Of a stretch of 64,000 nt of DNA, positions 23,395 to 35,173 are shown in pieces. Below the pieces are notes generated by a model. It was given only the letters and a program-made list of their open reading frames with translations. It was not told the origin of the DNA and searched no databases. The stretch comes from Ustulina deusta (taxonomy: Eukaryota; Ascomycota; Sordariomycetes; Xylariales; Xylariaceae), in NCBI GenBank assembly GCA_023159155.1, contig JAJNNX010000008.1, positions 372,001 through 436,000 of the forward strand, written 5' to 3'. Position numbers and translations under genes: made by a program. Position 1 is the stretch's first letter. Each line of letters opens with the position of its first letter.

Positions 23395-24365
23395 GGGGCG
23401 CAGAAGGCTAACTATCCTTCCAGAATAGCGATTAGCCTTCCGAAATTGACTATCCTTCCGGATCCCACTAGCCTTCCGAACGTAGAGGTATTTATATACT
23501 AAAATTATATATAAATATACCTTTGAATTGGTTCAGGGCTTTACCACTGAAATCTTAAGGCTTCGTACGCTATAGCTAGCAAACCAACCAACCTATACAG
23601 ACCTACCCATACAACAGACTGCTATACAGACCTAGCCGTACTGACCTAGCCATACTGACTGACCTAGCCATACTGCCTGACCTGGCCATACAGACTTAGC
23701 CAGCCAAATTCTAACTTAGAAAAATCCAGCCCATCCTAGTCAACCCACCACCTTTACACATACACACACACCCACCCACCTTGACTAGCGGCCACACCAC
23801 TACCCCTACCAGCCTTACTACGTACCTAGCCAATTAGATGGACCTATCCATTCAATCGGGCTACTTCGTATACCCTACGGCGTATATACAACAAAGGTTA
23901 GCCTGCTTGGTTGGTTGGTCGGTTGGCTAACTGCAGCCCAGGCAAGTTACCTACGCCTACACGACTCCTTTACAGTTGCTGACAAGTAATACTTAGTATG
24001 TACGACTACGACCTGTACGAAACGACCGATTGAACCGAGGGCTATTGTGAGGGCTATATGAGGGCTGTTGTGAGGGCTGTTGTGAGGGCTATTATGAGGG
24101 CTATTGGGGTAGGCGATTAGGTAAGCAAATAGGTATAAATAGGTAATAGGTAGGTAATTAGAGGTATAACCAAGTATAAATTAGTTGTTTTAGTAGGCCT
24201 ACTTCTAATATATATAGTGGTTAATTATAGCGCTGTTATAGTGGTTCACTACCTATCCTTCCGGATTTCACTAGCCTTCCGGATCTCACTAGCCTTCTGG
24301 ATTTCAGATTTGTAAAGTTTTACGGAAGCCTAGTGGCCACCACAAGCCTAGTGAACCCCCTATAA
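23395..24365. repeat. Repeat-bounded element-like segment, about 1 kb
   Basis: Both ends carry clustered copies of an ACTAGCCTTCCGGATTTC-like motif. Four copies lie at 23411-23480 and three at 24251-24305 in the same orientation, and two more (GGAAGCCTAGTGG, AAGCCTAGTGAAC) lie inverted at 24323-24353. Short AGGGGG/CCCCCT ends lie at about 23392 and 24355. Inside are a minisatellite of ACTGACCTAGCCAT-like units (23630-23705), AT-rich stretches, and a TGAGGGCTRTTG array. No coding capacity is seen. It could be a relic of a non-autonomous DNA transposon or just a degenerate repeat block. Confidence 0.45.
24036..24107 (+). repeat. Tandem array of about six TGAGGGCTRTTG units
   Basis: Units of 11-12 bp differ mainly at A/G and T/A positions. 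This is a direct tandem repeat without spacers, so it is a minisatellite. Confidence 0.75.
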
Positions 24366-24580
24366 TTCCCGCAGCAGTACCTACCCTATCTACAATAGCT
24401 GATTTACAGCGCCCATACTGTGCGCGCGCAGACACGGAAACCAGCCTACAGAGTTTAACTTCTCTGAAGAACCGTCTACTCGTCGCTCTTTTACAGATAT
24501 GAGACTATCTGATTTAGATCCACGATTGCCCATTTTAAAAATAATATTTTATTTCTGAGACACCGCACCCCAGCACAACC

Positions 24581-25675
24581 ATGACGCAATCAAGTCGAGT
24601 TGATGATATGCATTTGTACGCAGCCGGCTTTAATGCATGGAGACAACTAGAATTCTTATCTCTCGGGAATTCGACCGAGGAGCCCGATGATATTTCGTCC
24701 TTTCAAAAAGTGCTCTCAGACAAGTTTATCGAGGTTCAGTATGCGTCCCTCACTTACACCATCGGTAAGCGACGATTCCGCCGTGGTCTGGCCATGTGTC
24801 TAATAAGTGGCATGACAAGTCAGCACCTCTACCGGGTTGCAATATGCTGGTTCTGTTGACGAGAGCATTGGGAACGGGCTTGAGCAGCAGCTCCTATCTT
24901 CCGCCGCTGCTGTCGCTGGGAACGGATTTGTTGCAAGTCGGTTTCCGTATCCCCATATCGGCTGATAGTAGGTATTGACGAGAGTCAAGTATACGATGGA
25001 CATAGCGCAATTACCCAGCATGCCTCTCACCTTGAGTCTACCGAGACAGAAAGCAAAATATTCTCTGGCATGCACGACATCATCCAGCTAGTAGCCTACG
25101 AAGCAGGTTTTGTAGCTCTCTCTCTCTCCGGAAAGGTTTGGACATGGGGAGATGAGCGATATTCTGCCATCCTAGGAAGAGAGGCTACAACTTCTAGGTG
25201 AGCCAGACTAAGTGTTGTAGTGCTGCCATGCAAAGTGCTAACGTTCCTTAGCCCGGCAGAGGGCCCTGGCCTCGTAGAGGACTTAGAGGATTTACCTTCA
25301 GGCAAGATCAAGAAAATTGCAGCTGCTGGTTATACGATTCTCGCTCTGACAGAGGGTCACGATCTTTATGCCTGGGGCGGTCATCCGGCCCACCAGCCAG
25401 TTCTTGAAACCCTATCAGGTAATCCTAGCCCAGTGGACGTGGAGGAGAACGATATATTGGATTTCTCGGTGGGTGAGTCGCATATAATTGTGTTAACCGT
25501 GGGAGGTGACGTGTATACTATTGGTGATAACGCCAACAGCCAACTTGGTTTGCCATTGCGAAAAACCGCCAAGTGGGTCAGGGTAGCCCTGTCTTTTCCG
25601 GGAGAGGTCATTGTAGGTGTCAAAGCAGGGCAGCGAAGCTCGTTCATTGTGACGGAGAATGCTCGTCTGGCCTAA
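24581..25675 (+). CDS. RCC1-repeat (ATS1-like) protein
   Basis: Beta-propeller protein with RCC1-type repeats, probably a small regulatory scaffold related to alpha-tubulin suppressor ATS1-like proteins. Exons 24581..24764, 24820..24936, 24972..25197 and 25252..25675 keep phase and give 316 residues. Repeat blades are visible as LYAAGFNAWRQL, FVALSLSGKVWTWGDERY, ILALTEGHDLYAWGG, HIIVLTVGGDVYTIGDNANSQLG and the final SFIVTE. The second intron is odd: the frame must be spliced to avoid TGA-TAG near 24961-24968, yet the only phase-compatible solution I find is a 35-nt intron (GTCGGT...AGTAG). It converges with the proteasome gene, with only 74 bp between the stop codons, so their 3' UTRs probably overlap. 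Confidence 0.75.
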
Positions 25676-25749
25676 CAAGCCCATATTGGTCCTCTATGAA
25701 ACTGATCTATGGTACATGCGAGGCTGCGCGAAGTCTAGAACGTCCGAGA

Positions 25750-26857
25750 TCACAAGTTCGTCAAGTAATCCTCAATCTCCTGCGGCGTCAACTTCCGGAA
25801 GCGAGGTCCTGTCGCCCCTTCGACACCCTCGACACCAAGGAGATGATCCGCAGGAGGCCCAACAATACCTGATGCTTGTTAGCAAATGGATATTAGCAAG
25901 AGGTTAAAACAAGCTCACCGATTTCGATCGTCTCTCCATTCATCTCTCCTTCAATAGTCTCCTTCAATGTTAGTAGTGCGATGTGCACAGCATCTTCCAG
26001 CTCGAGGCCCTCAGTGTATCTCTTCTCTAAAAAGGTCTTTGCCGTGGTAGCGCTCTTGCCGATGGCGGTAGCTTTCCAGGGATAGTAAGCTCCTGACGGG
26101 TCGACTTGGTAAAGCATAGGTCCACCCTTGAGTATGCCACCGGTCTTGCCCGTGGGCTTCTTCTCGCCCTCAGTCGCCTCACCTTCCACGATAGCTTGCT
26201 CATCTGGTAGGATGCCCTCGTCCCAGCCGGCAATTAGAAGACTGACACCGTAGGGCCGGATACCACCAGACTGTGTAGCTTCTTGCATAACCCTCGCGAC
26301 GTCCTGGACTAATATCCGGGTCGGAGGGTACTCGTTGTAGACCCGCTTGTAGTTGGTATGCGAAACCTTGCGGGCCTTGTCGACCAAGACTCGGTAATCT
26401 GGACCCATACCAGCGTATACCATGCCGATGTTGGGAGTGATGAGGCTAATCTTGGATAAAGAGGCGGGATCGGTGAGCGGCGACGATGACTTCTTCTCGG
26501 TCGCTAAGACGATACCATTGGTGGCTGGTAAAGTTAATACCAATATGAAACTGGAGCGGTTGGAAGCGACTTGTAGACTGACCTTTGATTCCAAGGGCTG
26601 TTACACCCTGGTTCACTGCGTTGAGAGCATACTCTATTGGATCCCCGCGCTGTTAGCACGATCATCAGGGAACGGATACTTCTTGATGATAATGAGGTGC
26701 ATCGGGAGTACTGCCAAGGAAAGACGTACCGATCTGTACGAGCTTCCCACTGTCATAGAATTAGCTGGCTGGAGCAAACGGGCTGGTGTTGCTGAGGGGT
26801 GGAGAGTCTCTACCTTGGGGAAAAGGTGGTCAGTGAAAACGAGTAGCGGTCTGCCAT
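25750..26857 (-). CDS. PRE8: 20S proteasome subunit alpha type-2
   Basis: Structural alpha-ring subunit of the 20S proteasome core. Five exons (26814..26857, 26730..26749, 26583..26633, 25919..26524, 25750..25868) keep phase and give 279 residues. The N-terminus [14 protein letters not shown] and the following GKLVQIEYAL form the alpha-subunit signature, completed by the 20-nt second exon. Later blocks are [27 protein letters not shown], the long conserved [16 protein letters not shown] region and [16 protein letters not shown]. An insertion rich in Glu/Lys ([17 protein letters not shown]) makes it longer than the roughly 250-residue yeast protein. The C-terminus ends EDYLTNL. Introns are 64, 96, 58 and 50 nt. 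Confidence 0.93.
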
Positions 26858-27804
26858 GGCTACCTGGTTATAGAAGGACTATGGGTTTTGAGGCTATGGA
26901 AGCGCTTGAAAGTATGGTATGGTATGGTATGGTTTAAGTGGGAGTTTTGATTGAAGAGCGAGGTAGGTATACGCGGCTGTGAAGCCTTGTTGTAATGGAG
27001 CTGGTATCGAGCTTCCACCTCCAGGCATCGCCAGTGCGCGTCAAAGCTCCAGCCCAAGTACCGGGGTGCCTGGTACAGCTATAGCAACTTGCACTAAGTT
27101 GGGGCCTACCTCTCTCCGCAGCCGGTACGTACCTCTCGACTGGGGCCGTGGAAAACTTGGAACACAGCAAAAGGGTTACATAAGCAAAATAAATGGGTCG
27201 ACACCGACTAGGTATTCTAGGTGATTTCCGACTTCCTTCGGTGGCTTTCCGAGTCTCATTCACCATAAACCAAGACATTATACCATACAATGAACTTCGA
27301 GGAACTCGGGCTTTCATACCTCCTGAATACTTTCTCTCATTGAATGGTTTCTTCCACTCGCATCCTTTTGTCTTTGCGCAGTAAGAAACAGGTCAGACGA
27401 CACAGATTCGTTGCGAGGAGGCACTCTTCGCCATTGTTTGCCTCCGCGCTGGACAGTCTGGACGACTTATAAGGAGATTGAGCCTCCTTCAACCATGTTC
27501 TGTTGATTTTTCTAGAGGTCTTCAGGTTATTCCAGTTTCGCCAAGCCTTAGCAGCAGCTATAGAGCCTGCCAATTCCCGGCCACGCGTGTCTTTGAGCTC
27601 GGTTCGGGCGAACAATGGTTTGTACTTCGGCTGCTTAGCCCTGCATCATTAGTAGTGGTATGGAGGCCACCATCGCGCCTTATCGCATTTTAGCCCCCAG
27701 TCCAATCTCTTCGTTCTTAACCTGATACGCATCGACGTTGTTCGCTGCCTTGAATTTTATTTTTAACTGGCCGTCTGGAACGGATTTTACAGCTTACGTC
27801 GACA
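26858..27804. other. Divergent promoter region with a TATGG microsatellite
   Basis: It separates the divergent proteasome alpha-2 and RING-CH genes. A (TATGG)4 tract lies at about 26913-26932, 55 bp upstream of the proteasome ATG. No gene seen. Confidence 0.6.
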
Positions 27805-28807
27805 ATGCAAGCCTCATCGTCCACCTGGAGTTGGGGAGATATCCCACCTGCCCCCCAATCTCCCGCCACCGCTCCCGCCAGCCCAAGTCCCCAACCCTCT
27901 CCCGCCATTCCAAATGAGAACGACAATGCTAGGCAACGGACGGCGCCCCCCGAAACCAACGCTGAAGGTGAACCGAAACACAGCCGGAAATGTCGGATAT
28001 GCCTGGAATGGGTGCCTCCCACATATGACGATGTTGGTGTATTAGGTGGACTGCGCAAACGGCGCCCGAGAAGGCAGTACATTTCTGAAGATGGAGACCG
28101 ACTAATTAGCCCGTGTTTGTGCAAAGGTTCCATCAAATACATGCACGAAGGATGTTTGAAACTCTGGATGAACGAGAACCCTTTGAAGGGATACAAGTGT
28201 GATATTTGCAAGTACCAATACCGGATGGAGCGACTGTCTTGGGCCCAACGACTTCGAAGCCCAGTCATCTCTCTCATGATGACCCTGGCGATTCTCTTCG
28301 TCACTGTTTTCATTCTTGGTTTCGTCGCTGATCCTATCCTTGGACTTTGGCTTGATCCTGTCGGGACTATCACAGATTCCATCATTCCCGGCGCTAGATT
28401 TGCAGAGGAAGACATTATCGACCTTGGCGAAGCTGATAGCTGGTTTGAACATTTACTCAAAGGTGTTTTCTCACTCGGTCTCCTAGGCTTTGTTAAAGCA
28501 TTTCTTGCCATGAGCCCTTGGCAGTGGTGGAATCTGCGCACGAGTGGAATTGTGAGCGGAGGAGCCCGCAGGGCGGGTACGGGACGGCAAAGGATGGAAA
28601 ATATCAACCTAACATTGGTCCTCATCGGTGTTTTGACTTTTCTCTATGTAAGTTGACCCCCTTTTCCTTCCAGTATTTAACTAACGCGTGAAATAGACTG
28701 TGTGGAAAGCGACCAGAAAATATACTCAGCGAACGCTCGACAGGGCTAGCCAGAAGATCCTGAATGTCCAGGCTGAGGAAGATAGTGATGATGAGGATGA
28801 TGAATAA
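27805..28807 (+). CDS. RING-CH (MARCH-type) membrane E3 ligase
   Basis: Probable membrane-anchored ubiquitin ligase. Two exons (27805..28647, 28697..28807) split by a 49-nt intron give 317 residues. The RING-CH finger is complete: Cys63, Cys66, Cys104, Cys106, His114, Cys117, Cys132 and Cys135 (CRICLEW, CLCKGSIKYMHEGC, WM, KCDICKY). A Pro/Ser-rich N-terminus precedes it. Three hydrophobic segments follow: about 154-175, about 228-245, and one near 270 that spans the splice site. The tail is basic then strongly acidic (AEEDSDDEDDE). Fungal members include ER-associated degradation ligases, but which membrane this one uses cannot be read from the sequence. Confidence 0.88.
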
Positions 28808-31125
28808 ATGTTCGTTCATCACCTTGATCAAATATTCCGCATAGACACTATGCCAGTTCATTTGCACACTCTTAAGTTGCCTAGAAGCTGCTCTTCCATG
28901 CCTTGTCAACTAGTCTGTGTGCAAAGATTGATACCCTGAAGCCAGCTGTCAAGTACGGGCGTCTTGCCTATACTTTAAAACAGTGAATCTGGGACGTCAA
29001 GCATACTACCAGCATCCGCGCCAGTCTCTCGAGGCTGTTCGAATGGATCCAGCTAGCCTTCGCTGTTCTAAGCATCTATTGAGGGGAGGTTTGCTCTGGG
29101 AGAGCTTGATATATTCTACCTATGTAGTTTTATAATGTCATGTTTTAGTATAGTGAAGCGAAGTATGCTTGGTTCATGTTAAGGTACTGTTCAATTGAGC
29201 AGAGTAAGAGATAAAGTGTCACGATGCCTAACATCTGAATAGCGACGTTCTGGTCCTAACTGTTAGAGACACGCAATTAATATCCCTGATACATCTCAAG
29301 GAGAGTGTGAGTCTAAATGGTACTCACCGGCCTTTCTAACTTGCCCGGGCTGTTACAGGACGGCTATGTTATACCCAGCACCTTGCAATTTCAGGAAGTC
29401 TACTATTCGTGTTGTCGCCAACAACCAAACCCCGCCCAAACATGCCCTCTTTCGTCTTTCGGCTAGGGTTTAAGCGAGAGGGTATATATCAAGGTCATCT
29501 CGCCCTGTTTAGGTGATCGTGTGTTTTATACCTAGGTCACAAGTGGCCCAATATCCACTGGTCGGCTAGGGTCGAGCGTTCTGAGCGCTTGGCCCTTGGA
29601 CTACTCATGAATCGGAGTTGTCGTAGGGTGGTAAACTTCCACAAAGTCTGGGAAGATATCAAACCAGACTTCCGCAGAGCGATCAGCTGACCATCCAGAC
29701 AGAACTGTGTCTATTTGCTAACCATCTATTAGCCAACCATCTCTTTCTTTGTATCATTGCACGCGTAGTTGAAATAGAGTTAGCGGTGGACTCCCGAACT
29801 GAAAATGCTCCCACGTGGCCTTCTTGTTACGATAACTATATTATATATACCAAGACGCTTTTCCTGTTTTATGTGGGAGTGTGTATTGTACAGAAACTCG
29901 GAAGCACAACAGGTTAGGATGTTTAAGCTAGAAGTGAGGGGCGCATTTAAACCATGTCGTGTTCACTGCATAAAATATATGTTGTCTCATCTTCATTAAG
30001 TATTATTACATTGCAAGAAACACATGTATTGGACACTGCCTACCTGTCTGCAGAGCTACGGGTTAAGCTCTCGCGCCCAGAGGGTTCTTGACATTCAAAT
30101 TCTCTACACGTGTATGCTCCCTGCGCGCGGTGGGGGTTCCTAGGCGGTATATAGTGCAAGTCTACCTACTATATATTACCTTCCTAGGGGATGTTGGGCT
30201 AACTTTATAATTTCGACCACACTAACCATTACTAGTAGACGAAATTACTGCTACATGTATACTAGACCTATTATATGGTTCGACCGCGGCGACAGCGTAT
30301 GCCGGCAATTATATCGCAATACTTCCAGCAGCATTTTTTCAGCAGTACGTGTACAGTAGGTTAGGTATGTTTCCCTTAAAATAAAGATATCACACTATGC
30401 TTGCCCAGGATCCCTACCTACCTACCCAGATACCTAGATCAGCAGTACCTAGATTCCATATGGGCGCAAGATTAGTCCCGACAAAGGCACAGGCTACCCA
30501 TAACGCTAGTCTCATCTCGGTGGGCGCAGTGGGGTACTTAATGATCGACAAGGGGAGTCCCTGGCGCGTTTATCAATGCCTAATAAAGCTAAGGCGGTTC
30601 AATTCCCTGAAATCTATACAAGACTCCCTCCTCTATGGCACTATCTGGCGTTGACGGACAAGTCGCTCCCGCAATGTTAAAATACTCGAAGCATTTCTTC
30701 GGACTGCTGCCGTCTTCATACCCAGAGACATACTGCTAGGTAATCTCATCAACTACTTCCCTTCAAGGATCTATTAGCTCTGCGGTGTGCGTATAACAGA
30801 CCTACCACTTACACGATTCCGATCCATCTCCATATCACCACTCTCGCAATTGTCCGTCTACAACTCCGGAACTGATACGTTGCCTGCGCTCCTCGATCAG
30901 ATTATACCCGTTTCCGGATGCATCCTTACTCGACAAGTAAACCCGCATATACAACGAGCCCTCTCCTTCGCTTCGGTGCTTGCACGGACGTCCCTCGGGG
31001 CTAAGGACTATATCTTTTACGCATACGACGGTTCGAATATCAAAGCAAATTGTGCCTCGATCTGTCGTCCCGTTGAGTCCGAGTTCCCTCTTTCCCTGCG
31101 ACGGGGTGACGAGCCAAAGGGCACG
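28808..31125. other. Intergenic region, 2.3 kb
   Basis: No gene recognised. The last 340 bp form an open frame continuous with the glycosyltransferase but without an in-frame ATG, so they are treated as 5' UTR. Confidence 0.55.
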
Positions 31126-32163
31126 ATGCACCTCGCCTATCCGCCACGAAAAGACTCCCATCCTGCACCCTTTCGAAGATCGCGTATGCCGGCTATACGA
31201 AGAAGTCATCTGAAAACAGTGATACTATGCGGACTAGCCATCATCGGCTTAATATGGCTATTTTCCGGCCCAAAACATGCAAGCGCTCGCGTAATAACGG
31301 GCAAGCCTCCAGTGGTCGTGGTCACCGTTTTTGACGACAAGTACGATAATACCGCATACTCGCAACACATCAAAGATAATAGGATGCAGTATGCCGAGAA
31401 GCATGGTAAGAAGACTATTTGCAGTTACCAAGTCAATATCATTGACCAACATGTTCTAGGATATGGCACGTTCATTGCTAAAGCTAGCGACTACGACTTA
31501 TCGGGAGCACCCGCTTCTTGGTCAAAGGTTGTGGCCATGAGGCATGCCATCACCAAATTCCCCGATTGCAAATACGTATGGTATCTCGATCAGCATGCGC
31601 TTATTATGAGCCCCAACTCTAGAGTAGAGGAACATGTAATGGGTGCTCGGAGACTTGAAGAAATGATGTTGAAGGATCATCCAATTGTGCCGCCCGACAG
31701 CATCATTAAGACCTTCTCCCACCTCAAAGCTCGTGATGTTGATTTAGCTATCACGGAGGATAAAGATGGCCTTGCGACAACTAGTGTGGTCCTCAGAAAT
31801 GGCGAATGGGCCAAGTTCTTCCTCGATACATGGTTTGATCCAATGTATCGAAGTTACAATTTCCAGAAAGCCGAGACGCATGCACTTGTATGTCCCATCC
31901 TCAGTTCACATGCATGATGTGCCTATACTGACCATTTGCAGGAGCATATCGTCCAGTGGCATCCCACCATTCTTTCCAAGCTGGCAATCGTCCCACAACG
32001 GACCATCAATGCCTACTCCACTGTGGACCATGGCGCCCAATACAAAGAGGGCGATATTGCTGTCGTGTTCGCTCAATGTTCTGGCACAGGAACCAAGAGC
32101 TGCGCTAATGAAGCCGAACGGTACTCACAGCATTGGCGAGCATCCTTTGGTGCAGGTCATTAG
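31126..32163 (+). CDS. GT34 family Golgi glycosyltransferase (MNN10/MNN11-like)
   Basis: Type II Golgi membrane enzyme that should add mannose or galactose to N-glycans; within GT34 it reads most like the MNN10/MNN11 alpha-1,6-mannosyltransferase subunits. Two exons (31126..31887, 31942..32163) give 327 residues. A short basic N-terminus (RRSRMPAIRRSHLK) is followed by one membrane anchor at about 31-47 and a lumenal catalytic domain: VVVVTVFDD, NRMQYAEKHG, KVVAMRHAITKFPDCKYVWYLD, ATTSVVLRNGEWAKFFLDTW, and EHIVQWHPTILSKLAIVPQR. The metal-binding DXD position reads DQH (YLDQHALIM), where many GT34 enzymes have DxD. The start ATG gives MHLAYPPRK. Confidence 0.85.
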
Positions 32164-33299
32164 CGCAAACACTTGTAAGATGAAGCGTTAAGAACAGGTT
32201 CTTAATACCTAATGATCTATGTGCCGTTACGAAGCAACAAAAAAGAGTGACAGGTTCGGTATGTTAACGAGGTTGGCGTTTTATGGATATCATTACATGC
32301 CACATCCTCCGGTTTGATGGCTGGACCAGATAGATAGGAACTCGGGCATTTACACTGGTGTTTTGCGTACCTGTTACTATTACGTCCTTGTTTACAGGCG
32401 TGTCATGTCTGCTTTCCAGGCTGGGGGTTTAGGGGGACCATTCAATCTGATCTGTAGCGGCCCAGTTGACCAACCGGCCGTTATCTGTTGTATTCCTCAT
32501 TGAATGTGAATGAGTTTACTCGAGATGCTTTCTAAGATGCACGAGGTCATAGAGAACCTGCTATCAAGAAAACATGATCCGGGACAAAATGTCTTGATAT
32601 GTCGAATGCTAAGTTAAGCTTGGGTTACAGTGAATGAGTGATGCGACGTGAGGGAATTAAATATTTGACACAGCATGTGCAGCTTTTCCCCGGGAGATCT
32701 GGGGAGTGTGTGGAATTTTTGGGATTGTATCAGATTGAATGAGAGAAATGTTGACCTTTCGCATTCGTCTGCCTGGATATGTGATGGGTTGACCAGTGAG
32801 ATTCAAGCCGTTTGTCATCTAGAGAGCATCTCTGATCAGATAAGAGAAAGAGCTCGCATTCGCATGCTTGGCGCTAGCTACCTCAGCAGGTGCTGTAACA
32901 AGGATGCGGAGCCGGTGATCCTTGCAATGGCTTACTTGTATCTAGTATGCACCAAGCGACTTTGCATGTGATGGTACTTTAAGGCAGTCCGAAGGCACTA
33001 ACGATACGCTACAGCACCCCATTTGCGGGGCCTCTGAGCCGCGGGTTAACCAGGGAAGCTTCCGTTTTCCATTTGCCTTGGTCTCGGCTGGCTGCAACCC
33101 CATAGGGACCTAGGTATCAAAGCCTCGTGCACCTTTTCTTCATGAAATAAATACATGAGTATCCCACTCCCACGATACAAAACGGCCGACCAGATGATTC
33201 AACTTTGCTGGCTACTCCAACTTGCAATTGAGAGATAGACGGGCGCGTGCAAGCCGAGGCATACCTGACAGCTACGACTCATCCCGCAATCCAGGAACC
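32164..33299. other. Intergenic region, 1.1 kb
   Basis: No gene recognised between the glycosyltransferase stop and the lyase start. Confidence 0.55.
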
Positions 33300-35173
33300 A
33301 TGCCCGGCTCGTCGCGGATGCCCATCAGCTTGCGAGAGAGCTTGGAGAGGGTCAAGCGTGCACGGCCGACGAACACATTGCAGTCGCTGCAGTTTATCAA
33401 TCTTGACCTGTGAGTATAATTCATCATGCTCATTGGAAAACTAGAAGACGCGGAAGAAGATATCCGCGGGGAGAGAATGGCCGCTAATCTCCATCTCTGC
33501 ATCGCATCGCAGGTTCCGCAACATTGTCTCCTTCTTCTTCGTCCTCCGCATCATTCGCCGCACCTTTTGGAAGCTCAAGGGCCGGGGAATCATTGGCACT
33601 ATTGTCGAGCTATATACCGATGCCCGTCGCATCTTATATGGCTACTTCCTCCGCGCCCCGGGCATCCGGACCCAGGTGCGCAAGCAAGTCACCGAGTCGC
33701 TGGCAAAGGTCCAGGCGAAGATGATCCCTACCAGCGGGTCACGGTACCTGGCGCTGCCCAAAGAAGGGTGGACTGATGAGGCGCTGCACAAGGAGCTCGA
33801 GACGCTTGCCAATATGGACCATACGCGATGGGAGGACGGATTTGTGTCTGGCGCCGTATACCACGGCGAAGATGATTTGCTGAAGCTACAGACCGAGGCG
33901 TACGGCAAGTTCACCGTCGCGAACCCCATTCATCCGGATGTTTTCCCCGGCGTCCGCAAGATGGAGGCCGAGGTGGTTGCCATGGTCCTTTCCATGTTCC
34001 ATGCGCCGCCCACTGCCGGCGGCGTGTCGACCAGTGGTGGTACCGAGAGTATCCTCATGGCATGCTATAGCGCACGGCAAAAAGCCTACGTTGAGCGAGG
34101 CGTCACAGAACCAGAGATGTAGGTCGTTTCCATTTCAACCCTCCTCATCGTAGCCTAGTCATACTGATGTTTGATATAGGATTCTGCCGGAAACGGCACA
34201 CACGGCATTCCGCAAGGCTGGTGATTACTTCAAAATCAAGATTCACTTAGTGTCATGCCCGGCACCTACATATCAAGTAGATATCCACCGAGTATCACGG
34301 CTCATCAACTCCAACACGATCATACTCGTAGGCTCAGCGCCCAACTTTCCCCATGGCATCATGGATGATATTTCGGCCTTATCTAAGCTAGCACTCAAGC
34401 GCCGGCTACCCTTACACGTAGACTGTTGTCTGGGATCTTTCCTCGTTCCCTTCCTCGAAAAGGCCGGCTTCGAGACAGAGCCATTCGACTTCCGTCTGAA
34501 GGGCGTGACATCCATCTCGTGTGACACGCACAAGTACGGGTTCGCGCCCAAAGGCAACTCGACCGTGCTGTACCGCACACAGGAACTACGCACATACCAG
34601 TACTTCGTGTCACCCGACTGGTCCGGCGGCGTATACGGGTCTGTGGGTATCGCCGGTTCGCGACCTGGCGCCCTGATCGCGGGGTGCTGGGCAAGCATGA
34701 TGAAGGTAGGCGAGGCCGGATACGTAGACTCATGCGTCAAGATCGTCGGCTGCGCAAAGAAGATCGCAGAGCACGTCGCACAATCCCCCGCGTTGGCTGC
34801 AGAGCTAGATCTCGTCGGCCGGCCCCTCGTCTCCGTCGTTGCTTTCACGGCACACAACCTGAATATCTACGATATCGCCGACGGCATGTCCGTGAAAGGA
34901 TGGCACCTCAACGCTCTACAAAACCCGCCCGCGATGCACATCGCCGTCACCATGCCCATCACAAAGGTCTGGGAACGCCTCGTCGCCGATCTCGAGGCCG
35001 TCATCGAAGCCGAGCGCGAAAAGGAGCGCGTCCGCGCCGTCGAGGGCAAGGGGCCCAAAGGGAAAGCTACCGGCGACACGGCAGCGCTGTACGGCGTAGC
35101 GGGATCCCTGCCGAACAAGGCCGTTGTCGTTGATCTAGCGACAGGCTTCCTAGATCTCATGTATAAGGCATAG
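33300..35173 (+). CDS. DPL1: Sphingosine-1-phosphate lyase
   Basis: PLP-dependent ER enzyme that cleaves phosphorylated long-chain bases to a fatty aldehyde and phosphoethanolamine, the exit step of sphingolipid breakdown. Three exons (33300..33409, 33513..34118, 34180..35173) keep phase and give 569 residues, the normal family length. The N-terminus has one membrane segment spanning the first splice site (FRNIVSFFFVLR). The catalytic part shows TSGGTESILMACYSAR (PLP phosphate contact), HVDCCLGSF, and the Schiff-base lysine in SCDTHKYGFAPKG. Later blocks are SPDWSGGVYGS and AGSRPGALIAGCWA. The ATG at 33300 gives MPGSSRMPISLRES. Confidence 0.93.

Noticed and set aside
24036..24107. CRISPR-like array (TGAGGGCTRTTG units)
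   Set aside because: Units are contiguous without spacers and the genome is eukaryotic; it is a minisatellite.
27717..28625. 302-codon minus-strand frame antisense to the RING-CH gene
   Set aside because: Low-complexity translation without domains; the sense strand has a complete RING-CH finger.
30270..30290. Possible B box (GGTTCGACC) of another tRNA
   Set aside because: No A box or cloverleaf can be formed around it.
30787..31125. N-terminal extension of the GT34 enzyme
   Set aside because: Open and in frame but without an ATG; the protein starts naturally at MHLAYPPRK with a type II anchor.
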